A stretch of 8,099 nucleotides of DNA from Candidatus Acidiferrales bacterium (lineage in GTDB: Bacteria; Acidobacteriota; Terriglobia; Acidiferrales; UBA7541): NCBI GenBank assembly GCA_955651735.1, contig CATPAM010000306.1:1-8099 (forward strand), read 5' to 3'. Of the stretch, positions 1 to 7,125 are shown one piece after another (within the stretch, counting starts at the first letter, position 1; every line of letters begins with the position of its first letter). The position numbers were made by a program, and so were the translations under genes. The notes beneath the pieces were generated by a model. The model saw only the letters and a list, made by a program, of their open reading frames with translations, did no database searches and was not told the origin of the DNA.

Positions 1-321
1 AAGCTCCAACAGCAAACGTTTGATGCTGAGCAGAAGAAGTATCAGCTCGGCGCCTCCACGGTTTACAACGTGATCTTGACGCAGCGCGACCTGGTGAACG
101 CGCAAGGCGCCGAGCTGCGGGCTCTGGCCAATCTTCTCGAAGCCAAAGCTCAGTACGAGCGGGCTGTGGCCCGCACTCTGGATGTGAATCGCGTAACCAT
201 CGCCGATGCCAAGCACGGCGAAGTGGAGAAGGACACGCTGATTCCCGGCACGCTGCACGGCAAAGTGGTCGGTACGGAAAACCTGTTGAATCTGTTACCT
301 GACACTAGCGGCCAGAAATAG
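1..321 (+). CDS. TolC-family outer membrane efflux protein, C-terminal fragment
   Basis: The reading frame is open from base 1 and ends in TAG at 319-321, so this is the last 106 residues of a longer protein whose start lies outside the window. The visible part is an amphipathic, Ala/Leu/Gln-rich helical stretch with QRDLVNAQ followed by EAKAQYERAVARTL, typical of the last periplasmic helix of TolC/OprM-type channels. These proteins form trimeric outer-membrane exit ducts for RND or ABC efflux pumps. After the helix comes a polar tail (roughly the last 45 residues) without a clear domain; similar tails after a TLxxNxxxxxxA segment are, from memory, common in Acidobacteriota TolC homologues. 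Partner pump genes, if any, would lie upstream. An internal ATG/GTG start is unlikely because the homology-like helix extends before it. The family call is fairly sure; the transported substrate cannot be told. Confidence 0.82.
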   Translation, partial: KLQQQTFDAEQKKYQLGASTVYNVILTQRDLVNAQGAELRALANLLEAKAQYERAVARTLDVNRVTIADAKHGEVEKDTLIPGTLHGKVVGTENLLNLLPDTSGQK

Positions 322-446
322 GCGCCATTTTCATTGCCAATTGGTGGAATAGCCGTCGCGACTAAGGCTCAGCAGCGCTTGCTCGGCCGCTATCTTTCGC
401 ATAGCATGAAAGTAGCGGCTGCTGCAGGGTACGGGAGCGCTTGCTC
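322..446. other. Intergenic region between tolC-like gene and acyl-CoA mutase
   Basis: This 125-bp gap contains a small palindrome CCAATTGG (337-344), the strong imperfect hairpin annotated separately (384-421) and the mutase ribosome-binding site GGGAG at 433-437. I found no convincing -35/-10 pair: TTGCCA at 334-339 resembles a -35, but no -10 lies at the right distance. No U-tract terminator follows tolC, so read-through into the mutase is possible. No cobalamin riboswitch fits: the space is too short and no conserved B12 box is seen. Confidence 0.5.
384..421 (+). promoter_or_regulatory. Imperfect hairpin in the mutase leader, with an alternative pairing
   Basis: GCCGCTA (386-392) and CTTTC (394-398) pair with GAAAG (408-412) and TAGCGGC (413-419), giving a 12-bp stem with one bulged T at 393 and a 9-base loop. 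C384-G421 and a G385-U420 wobble can extend it. A competing smaller hairpin, GCTAT (389-393) with ATAGC (401-405), uses the 5' arm and the loop and excludes the main stem. There is no T-tract after the stem, so it is not a classical terminator. It ends 11 bases before the mutase Shine-Dalgarno. It could stabilise the tolC mRNA 3' end, act in the mutase 5' leader, or be a protein-binding dyad. The structure is directly visible; the function is unknown. Confidence 0.5.
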
Positions 447-2165
<1,719 letters not shown>

Positions 2166-2173
2166 CGGCCTTC

Positions 2174-2572
2174 ATGCCAGAAAAAAAAATACGAGTTTTG
2201 ATTGCGAAGCCGGGGCTGGATGGGCACGACCGCGGCGCTAAGATCATCGCGCGGGCGCTGCGCGATGCGGGCATGGAGGTGATCTACACCGGCTTGCGGC
2301 AGACACCGGAGATGATTGCTTCGGCGGCCGTGCAGGAAGACGTTGACGTGATTGGCCTCTCGATTCTCTCTGGGGCGCACAACACGCTTTGCCCGCAGCT
2401 CATGAGCCTGCTGCACGACAAAGGCATGAACGACGTGACAGTGGTGCTCGGCGGCATCATACCCGAAGCGGACATCCCGGCTTTGAAAAAGGCCGGCATT
2501 GCCGAGATTTTTCTTCCCGGCACCTCAACGCAAAACATCGTCGAATTCATCCACAAACGGATAGCGCATTAG
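2174..2572 (+). CDS. icmB: Acyl-CoA mutase small subunit, cobalamin-binding domain
   Basis: This 132-residue protein is a stand-alone B12-binding Rossmann-like domain that carries adenosylcobalamin for the upstream mutase subunit. [13 protein letters not shown] (11-23) contains the DxHxxG signature: His18 is the lower axial cobalt ligand, Asp16 its hydrogen-bond partner, and Lys12 matches the third residue of the Lys-Asp-His triad. The later cobalamin-contact motifs are GLSILSG (61-67), GG (93-94) and PGT (115-117). The length agrees with IcmB or the C-terminal domain of MutA. The gene starts 8 bases after the large-subunit stop with no clear Shine-Dalgarno, so translation is probably coupled. 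Codons 3-6 hold a run of nine A (2181-2189). The domain is certain; partnership with the preceding gene is near certain from position, and the icmB name rests on that gene's active site. Confidence 0.93.
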   Translation: MPEKKIRVLIAKPGLDGHDRGAKIIARALRDAGMEVIYTGLRQTPEMIASAAVQEDVDVIGLSILSGAHNTLCPQLMSLLHDKGMNDVTVVLGGIIPEADIPALKKAGIAEIFLPGTSTQNIVEFIHKRIAH

Positions 2573-2585
2573 GCGGAACGCCTAA
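2569..2585. terminator. Short perfect inverted repeat between convergent genes
   Basis: TTAGGCG (2569-2575) and CGCCTAA (2579-2585) form a perfect 7-bp stem with a 3-base loop. The repeat overlaps the TAG stop of the mutase small subunit and lies in the 79-bp gap before the convergent rsgA gene. The sequence is symmetric, so it could end or stabilise transcripts from both sides. No T-run follows on either strand, so termination would be weak or factor-assisted. A further GCCTAA (2635-2640) could compete for the left arm. Confidence 0.35.
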
Positions 2586-2651
2586 ACAGTGGCTTGCTGC
2601 CAGTGTTAGCTCGATGCGCAATGAAGGCGCCAAAGCCTAAGAGCAGCGCGG

Positions 2652-3737
2652 TCATCCCTTGCCGCCGTCTTTGCGACGCTGGTCATATTTCTCCCGCGCC
2701 CCGCGGTGCAGCAGTTTGACACGCTCCTTTTCTTGCTTTTGCGCTGCAGGATCGACCTTGCGGCGGACAAATTCCTGCTCGCGCTCGAGTTTGCGCTGGT
2801 TCTCTAGCCGATTCTGGTCGAGGCGGCCTTCCGCAATCGCCGCTTGCACCGCGCAGCCCGGCTCGGTAGTGTGCCCGCAGTTGCCGTATTTGCATAGCGC
2901 CGCGAGTTCTTCAATGTCGGAAAACGCGTGCTCCACGCCTTCGGCCGCATCCCACAACTGCAATTCGCGTAGACCCGGCGTATCAATGAGCAGCGCTCCG
3001 CGGGGAAGCGCGAACAACTCGCGGCTTGTCGTGGTGTGACGACCGCGGCTGTCGCTCGCGCGCACCGCTTGCACCACCTGCGCGTCGCGGCGCAGGAAGT
3101 GATTCACCAGCGTCGACTTCCCCACCCCGGACGAACCCAGCAGCACAATCGTCCGCCCGGGCGCAAGAAACCTGTCCAACGCGTCCACACCGTCTCCGGT
3201 GCGCGCGCTCACGGAAAAAATAGGAGCGCCAGCGGCGATGCTTTCCACTTCCGCAACGCAAGCAGCGACATCACCGCAATCGTCCGCCTTATTGAGAACG
3301 ACGATCGACTTCGCGCCGGACTCGAAGCTTTGCGCCAGATATCGTTCCAGCCGCCGCACGTTGAAGTCGCCATCCAGCGCCATGACCACGAACGCTGTGT
3401 CCACGTTCGCGGCAATCACCTGCTCCTCCATTCGCCGCCCTGCAACTTTGCGCACGAACTTGCTGCGGCGCGGCAGCACTTTGTGGATCAGCGGCCGTCC
3501 GCCTCCACTTAGCATCTCCGCCGCAACCCAATCCCCTACTGCTGGCCAGTCTCCACCCGTTTCCGCGCCTGCGCGCAGCGTTCCCGAAACCTCCGCCCAG
3601 CACTCCGCAAAATCGCCCGCTATGCGCCAGAGGCCTCGCTGTTGGGAAATGACCCGCGCAGGCAGCCATTCGAGGTGTTCGCGGCCTTGCCATAACGCAT
3701 CAAAATATGTATTCCATCCCAATTGCTTCAACGACAC
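2652..3737 (-). CDS. rsgA: Ribosome small subunit-dependent GTPase A
   Basis: This 361-residue circularly permuted GTPase acts in late maturation of the 30S ribosomal subunit. The G motifs occur in the permuted order diagnostic of RsgA/YjeQ: G4 NKAD (149-152), G5 SA (177-178), G1 P-loop GSSGVGKST (201-209), G2 RGRHTTT (231-237), G3 DTPG (252-255). A C-terminal zinc knuckle follows, with Cys282, Cys287, His289 and Cys295 in the usual CxxxxCxHxxxxxC spacing. The N-terminal part up to about residue 90 fits the OB-fold, and the last ~45 residues are a Lys/Arg/Glu-rich helix likely to touch rRNA. The start is GTG at 3735-3737, with GGGAGA placed 7-8 bases upstream on the minus strand. It converges on the mutase genes and appears monocistronic. 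It is a housekeeping gene and not a mutase chaperone: the MeaB-type architecture is absent. Confidence 0.95.
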   Translation of the reverse strand: MSLKQLGWNTYFDALWQGREHLEWLPARVISQQRGLWRIAGDFAECWAEVSGTLRAGAETGGDWPAVGDWVAAEMLSGGGRPLIHKVLPRRSKFVRKVAGRRMEEQVIAANVDTAFVVMALDGDFNVRRLERYLAQSFESGAKSIVVLNKADDCGDVAACVAEVESIAAGAPIFSVSARTGDGVDALDRFLAPGRTIVLLGSSGVGKSTLVNHFLRRDAQVVQAVRASDSRGRHTTTSRELFALPRGALLIDTPGLRELQLWDAAEGVEHAFSDIEELAALCKYGNCGHTTEPGCAVQAAIAEGRLDQNRLENQRKLEREQEFVRRKVDPAAQKQEKERVKLLHRGAREKYDQRRKDGGKG

Positions 3738-3763
3738 TTAATGTTCTCCCATCGCGCGAAAGA

Positions 3764-3775
3764 ACCGGCGCCGGT
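3764..3775. repeat. 12-bp perfect palindrome upstream of rsgA
   Basis: ACCGGCGCCGGT is self-complementary over all 12 bases and begins 27 bases upstream of the rsgA start codon. It could be an operator, or a stem in the 5' leader. In GC-rich DNA such palindromes also arise by chance, and I cannot link it to a known regulator. Confidence 0.3.
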
Positions 3776-3819
3776 GTCTCGAATACCATTGTGTAAAAAT
3801 CAGGCTAGAAGGGAAAAAC

Positions 3820-3903
3820 TCAAATGCGGAAGGCGTGCTCGCAGCGACTCAGAAACCTGTTGAAGGCACACCATCCCCTCAGAACTTCGACCGAGGTGTT
3901 CAC
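3820..3903 (-). CDS. Possible 27-residue small ORF with perfect Shine-Dalgarno
   Basis: A GTG codon at 3901-3903 (minus strand) is preceded by a perfect AGGAGG (3909-3914) with 5-base spacing. It opens a 27-codon frame ending in TGA at 3820-3822, 82 bases before rsgA on the same strand. The peptide starts MNTSVEVLRGW, contains two Cys and ends in FRI; it has no membrane segment and resembles nothing I recognise. It could be a leader peptide, a small protein or a chance frame. A competing 30-codon ORF on the plus strand (ATG 3824 to TAA 3916, AAGGG 10 bases before its start) overlaps it almost completely, so at most one is likely real. Confidence 0.22.
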   Translation of the reverse strand: MNTSVEVLRGWCAFNRFLSRCEHAFRI

Positions 3904-3914
3904 AGGCGCCTCCT

Positions 3915-3939
3915 AAAAAGCGATGGTGCGCGTCGCACC
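3915..3939 (-). terminator. Weak terminator-like hairpin with T5
   Basis: On the minus strand GGTGCG and CGCACC (3925-3939) form a 6-bp stem with a 3-base loop. After five bases (ATCGC) comes T5 (3915-3919). The gap between stem and T-run makes it a poor intrinsic terminator. It could be a backup to the stronger terminator at 4007-4040 or a coincidence. The T-run directly precedes the AGGAGG of the small ORF candidate. Confidence 0.25.
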
Positions 3940-4006
3940 GGCAACTGAATTGTAGAGGCCGCGGGTGAAGCCGTCAACAACATGCCTTGATGCAACAGCT
4001 CTTTAC

Positions 4007-4040
4007 AAAACGAAAAGGCCGGACGCAAAGCATACGGCCT
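4007..4040 (-). terminator. Rho-independent terminator of the WxPGxW gene
   Basis: Read on the minus strand, about 27 bases after the TAA stop at 4068-4070, AGGCCG pairs with CGGCCT. The stem continues past one T-C mismatch with ATGC/GCGT (one G-T wobble) around a TTT loop. The stem is followed directly by TTTTCGTTTT. This GC-rich stem plus T-rich tail is a canonical intrinsic terminator, and its orientation supports the minus-strand gene as the real one. Confidence 0.8.
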
Positions 4041-4067
4041 CGTTAGGCTCCGGCTCGAACTATGACG

Positions 4068-5150
4068 TTACGGCTTTTCGGGCTTGCCGTGTTCCGGCTT
4101 GTTGTTGGAATGCGGGGAGCTTTCGTGCGGCACATTGGAATGCTGCGCGGGTCCGCGGTCAGCGTGCGGGTTGCCATGCGGCTCGCCACCACTTTGTGCC
4201 CTCGAGTGCGAGGCGTCTGGCACCGGCCGCACTTCCCTTGCAGGCCGCGCATTGTTGGAGGGGCCGGAGCTCGGCCTGGAGGCCGCGCTATCTCGATTCA
4301 CCGCGTGCGCCGGACGGTTACGACTGGCGCTACCGCTCGAGGAAGATGCATTACCGGCGGGGCGATCCCCGTGACGATCCTCTGGACGATCCGCACGATG
4401 GCCGGATTCTGGACGGTTCCCATTTTCGGCGCGGGCCGCCACCACGTCATGGCCGTGGAATACTCCTGGTCGGGCACTTGCCGCAACGCTTGGCCGGCCA
4501 TGGTTCACGGAGGCGAACTGCTCACGGTTGGTGCTGGCGGCATGTTCGTGCCGCATTTGGTCGTCAGTGGCGCGCACGTGATGCTCGCGTTCGGCCCTCA
4601 TTTCCTCGCCCGTCGCGCGAGCGGCGGTTCCACCATTTCCGCCGTTGAAGCTCACGCGATTGACGGTCGTGTTGTTAACGATGACCGTACGATTGTAGGT
4701 GTTGTGGATCACCGTGACATTTACGTTGGTCACCGAGCGGTTGTAGGCGAACTCTCTGCCGCGCCATTCCCCGCCCACAAAGCCGACTCCGGTGTATCCA
4801 AAGCCGTAGTTAATGCCGCCGTAGAAACCGACGTGCGGTCCCCAGTAGCCGGCGTGCCACACGTAAACGCCTTCGCCAAAACCCCAATAGCCGGGTGTCC
4901 AGAGAAAGCCAACCTGCGGCGCCAGAACCCACGTTCCGGGCACCCAATAGTAGCCGTCCTCGCCATAGGCCCAATATCCGGGCGTCCAGATATAACCGCG
5001 TGCGGGGCAAACCGGTTGGGCATACACCGGCAGCACGGGGGGGCCTATGCGGATCGAAACGCCAACCGCGATTTGTGCGCTTGAAGCCGCTGGCGTGCCT
5101 AGTATCGTCGCGGCAAGCAGCAAGAGCCCAATAAATCTCAGGATTCGCAT
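4068..5150 (-). CDS. Secreted WxPGxW (YXWGXW-type) repeat protein
   Basis: This 360-residue protein begins with a signal peptide: MRILR, a hydrophobic core at 7-18, and a likely cleavage after SSA at position 25. Four tandem W-x-x-G-x-W units follow at 55-60, 69-74, 84-89 and 98-103 (WTPGYW, WVPGTW, WTPGYW, WHAGYW). A Gly/Tyr/Phe-rich stretch and an Asn/Thr/Val segment (about 144-170) come next, then a charged module (about 180-240) containing SVNHGRP and ARPGVF. The last ~120 residues are His/Ser/Asn/Arg/Pro-rich and look disordered. The family is common in Acidobacteriota and Proteobacteria; it is exported to the periplasm or surface, and its function is unknown. I prefer ATG 5150 over ATG 5168: AGGTGA lies 5 bases upstream of it and the signal peptide then has normal length. 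The gene is monocistronic with its own terminator. Confidence 0.82.
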   Translation of the reverse strand: MRILRFIGLLLLAATILGTPAASSAQIAVGVSIRIGPPVLPVYAQPVCPARGYIWTPGYWAYGEDGYYWVPGTWVLAPQVGFLWTPGYWGFGEGVYVWHAGYWGPHVGFYGGINYGFGYTGVGFVGGEWRGREFAYNRSVTNVNVTVIHNTYNRTVIVNNTTVNRVSFNGGNGGTAARATGEEMRAEREHHVRATDDQMRHEHAASTNREQFASVNHGRPSVAASARPGVFHGHDVVAARAENGNRPESGHRADRPEDRHGDRPAGNASSSSGSASRNRPAHAVNRDSAASRPSSGPSNNARPAREVRPVPDASHSRAQSGGEPHGNPHADRGPAQHSNVPHESSPHSNNKPEHGKPEKP

Positions 5151-5447
5151 CACGCTCACCTCTCCCATGCAGCGTTCTTCGTGCTCAAATTACCTTGCTA
5201 CATGCGCAGAATCTGGCCCAGGCTGTCTTGGTTGTATAAACACTTTTTAGCAGAAAAGTTGTGCCGCCGGGGATCGAGCGCCCAATAGTGCACCCTATGC
5301 GTAACGCCGAGGAACGAAGACACCGCTAGAGAGTATGAAGGATTGCGGCTCTCGCAGTATGACCGTAGAGACCGTATACTGTGACGTTTGCGGCGCGCTG
5401 CCGTACCAGCCATGCTTTGCGCCGCTACTTCCGTGTGAGGTCTGTGA
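5151..5447. other. Divergent intergenic control region
   Basis: This stretch separates the minus-strand WxPGxW gene from the plus-strand carboxylase operon and must hold both promoters. Around 5233-5240 TGTATAAA gives a -10-like element on either strand (TATACA on the minus strand, about 80 bases before the WxPGxW start), but neither reading has a recognisable -35. The carboxylase -10 candidate and its nearby repeats are listed separately. The carboxylase ribosome-binding site is GTGAGG at 5435-5440. No further ORF with a ribosome-binding site is apparent. Confidence 0.45.
5361..5380 (+). promoter_or_regulatory. Candidate -10 box with overlapping direct repeats, carboxylase operon
   Basis: TATACT at 5375-5380 is a five-of-six match to the sigma-70 -10 box, 67 bases before the carboxylase GTG. 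No good -35 lies 16-18 bases upstream, which would suit an activator-dependent promoter. The heptamer GACCGTA occurs twice (5361-5367 and 5370-5376) with a 9-base period, and the second copy overlaps the -10. AGTATGA also occurs twice (5332-5338 and 5356-5362). These might be regulator-binding half-sites; no regulator can be named. Confidence 0.33.
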
Positions 5448-7124
5448 GTGGCTGCCTCGATTCTCAAAACGAACGTAAATACGAAGTCGCCCGAATTTGA
5501 GAAGAATACCCGCCGGATGATTGACCTGGTCACGCAGATCAAGAACGAAGAAGAGCAGATCGCAGCGGGCGGCGGGGCGAAAGCCATCGAAGCGCAGCAC
5601 AAAAAGGGGCGACTGACCGCGCGCGAGCGCATCGCTAAGCTGATCGACCCCGGCTCGCATTTTTTTGAGCTAGCCGTTTACGCAGCCCATGAAATGTATG
5701 AAGAATGGGGCGGCGCGCCTTCGGCGGGAACCATCACCGGGCTGGCGCGCGTCTGTGGCCGCACCTTCATGGTCATCGCCAACGACGCCACAGTGAAAGC
5801 TGGCGCGTTTTTTCCGATGACCGCCAAGAAGGTGATTCGCGCGCAAAACATCGCGATCGACAACCACATCCCCACCATTTATCTCGTCGATTCGGCGGGC
5901 ATTTTTCTGCCTTTGCAAGAAGACGTGTTCCCCGATACCGACGATTTCGGCCGCGTTTTCCGCAACAATGCGGTGATGAGCGCCACGGGCATTCCGCAAC
6001 TTGCGGCCATTATGGGCATGTGCGTGGCCGGCGGCGCGTATCTGCCGGTAATGTGCGACCACATCCTGATGACCGAGGGCTCAGGGCTGTTTCTTGCCGG
6101 GCCGGCGCTGGTGCAAGCCGCCATCGGACAGAAAACGTCCGCCGAAGATCTGGGCGGCGCAAAAATGCACGCGCAGATCAGCGGCACGGTGGATTTTCGC
6201 GAGCCCGACGATGACGCGTGCATAGCGCGGATTCGCGCGCTGGCGGACAAAATGGGTGCCGCGAACCCTGCGCCATTCAGTCACCTAGCCTCGCGGCAAC
6301 CGCTCTATTCCGCCGATGAGATTTACGGAATTTTTTCCGGCGATCCGGCCAAGCAGTACGACATGCGCGAGATCATCGCGCGCATCGCGGACGCCAGCGA
6401 GTTCGAGGAGTACCGGGCCGAATACGGCGAGACGGTGCTTTGCGGCTATGCGCGCATCGGGGGTTGGGCCGTCGGGATCGTAGCCAATCAGAAAAAGCAT
6501 GTACAGACGCTGGCGCGCGGCTCGGACCAGAAGCGCATCGAATTTGGCGGCGTGATTTATACCGAGTCCGCGGAAAAAGCGGCACGCTTCATTCTGGACT
6601 GCAACCAAAATCGCGTTCCGCTCATTTTCCTGCACGATGTAAACGGTTTCATGGTCGGCAAAGACGCGGAGTGGAGCGGCATCATCCGCGCCGGCGCGAA
6701 AATGGTGAACGCGGTGGCGAATAGTGTAGTGCCAAAGATTGCGGTGATCTGTGGCGGCAGTTTTGGCGCCGGACACTACGCCATGTGCGGTAAAGCCTAC
6801 GACCCACGATTCATTTTCGCGTGGCCCACCGCGCGCTATGCAGTCATGAGCGGGGACGCCGCTGCCGGCACGCTGGTCGAAATCAAGCTGAAGCAGCTAG
6901 AGCGCGAAGGCAAGAAGGTCGACGAGAAAGCCAAGAAAGAATTGTATGAATCCGTGCGCGCCACATACGAACACCAGACCGACCCGCGGTACGCAGGAGC
7001 GCGCCTCTGGGTAGACGCGATCATTGACCCCGCGCATACCCGCGAGGCGCTGGTCCAGGCCCTCGAGGCGGCAGCACTAAACCCCGAAATCGGTGAGTTC
7101 AAAACTGGAGTCCTGCAAACCTAA
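5448..7124 (+). CDS. Acyl-CoA carboxylase carboxyltransferase (beta) subunit, methylcrotonyl-CoA carboxylase type
   Basis: This 558-residue protein has the double crotonase-fold carboxyltransferase architecture that moves CO2 from carboxybiotin to an acyl-CoA. DSAGIFLPLQ (148-157), VFPD..FGRVFRNNAVMSATGIPQ (160-184) and the oxyanion-hole segment CVAGGAYLPV (192-201) mark the N-domain. FMVGK (401-405), GAKMVNAVAN (416-425), GGSFGAGHYAMCGKAYDPR (436-454) and FAWP (457-460) mark the C-domain. FLPLQ, FMVGK and GAGxYxMCGxAYxPR are features of methylcrotonyl-CoA carboxylase beta rather than propionyl-CoA carboxylase, which has DVPGFLPG and an extended AYGGAY segment. The likely reaction is 3-methylcrotonyl-CoA to 3-methylglutaconyl-CoA in leucine breakdown. 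GTG 5448 is the first possible start, because a stop in frame at 5436-5438 blocks longer versions; GTGAGG lies 7 bases upstream. It is the first gene of an operon with HMG-CoA lyase and a crotonase-family gene, which supports the role. No biotin carboxylase/BCCP subunit is in the window. From memory it most resembles the Bacteroidota form, and related acyl-CoA substrates cannot be excluded. Confidence 0.9.
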   Translation: MAASILKTNVNTKSPEFEKNTRRMIDLVTQIKNEEEQIAAGGGAKAIEAQHKKGRLTARERIAKLIDPGSHFFELAVYAAHEMYEEWGGAPSAGTITGLARVCGRTFMVIANDATVKAGAFFPMTAKKVIRAQNIAIDNHIPTIYLVDSAGIFLPLQEDVFPDTDDFGRVFRNNAVMSATGIPQLAAIMGMCVAGGAYLPVMCDHILMTEGSGLFLAGPALVQAAIGQKTSAEDLGGAKMHAQISGTVDFREPDDDACIARIRALADKMGAANPAPFSHLASRQPLYSADEIYGIFSGDPAKQYDMREIIARIADASEFEEYRAEYGETVLCGYARIGGWAVGIVANQKKHVQTLARGSDQKRIEFGGVIYTESAEKAARFILDCNQNRVPLIFLHDVNGFMVGKDAEWSGIIRAGAKMVNAVANSVVPKIAVICGGSFGAGHYAMCGKAYDPRFIFAWPTARYAVMSGDAAAGTLVEIKLKQLEREGKKVDEKAKKELYESVRATYEHQTDPRYAGARLWVDAIIDPAHTREALVQALEAAALNPEIGEFKTGVLQT

Positions 7125-7125
7125 T

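Larger units (their letters stand above)
3738..4067. other. Intergenic region of about 330 bp between rsgA and the WxPGxW gene
   Basis: No established gene lies here. It holds the rsgA ribosome-binding site, a 12-bp palindrome (3764-3775), two overlapping opposite-strand small ORFs (3820-3903 minus, the better one, and 3824-3916 plus), a 6-bp stem hairpin (3925-3939) and the terminator of the downstream WxPGxW gene (4007-4040). Bases 3940-4006 show nothing I can interpret. I saw no tRNA arm structure. A promoter for rsgA must lie in this stretch on the minus strand, but no good -35/-10 pair can be named. Confidence 0.5.

Noticed and set aside
441..446. TTG 441 as the mutase start
   Set aside because: It sits only 3 bases after GGGAG; ATG 447 has 9-base spacing.
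2587..2593. GCCACTG on the minus strand, resembling the core of a cobalamin riboswitch B12 box
   Set aside because: It is an isolated 7-mer downstream of the mutase in a 79-bp gap, with no surrounding riboswitch structure and no B12-related gene following it.
2652..3737. rsgA as a G-protein chaperone for the neighbouring mutase
   Set aside because: Its circularly permuted G motifs and zinc knuckle identify RsgA; MeaB has the normal motif order, and the gene is convergent with the mutase.
4043..4067. TTCGAGCC on the minus strand, resembling a tRNA T-loop
   Set aside because: No matching acceptor, anticodon or D arm can be folded around it.
5037..5043. Run of seven G within the WxPGxW coding region as a phase-variation tract
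   Set aside because: Seven bases is short for contingency loci, and it simply encodes Gly-Pro-Pro in a Pro-rich segment.
4062..5084. Plus-strand frame of 340 codons opposite the WxPGxW gene
   Set aside because: The minus strand has a signal peptide, tandem W-repeats, a ribosome-binding site and an intrinsic terminator in the right direction; the plus frame has none of these.
5151..5168. ATG 5168 as the WxPGxW protein start
   Set aside because: It adds six residues, including Glu, before the signal peptide; AGGTGA is well placed for ATG 5150 instead.
7093..7125. GTG 7093 as the HMG-CoA lyase start
   Set aside because: It has no ribosome-binding site, would overlap the carboxylase by 32 bases, and adds residues not seen in the family as I recall it; ATG 7126 begins right before the conserved KLIECPRD.
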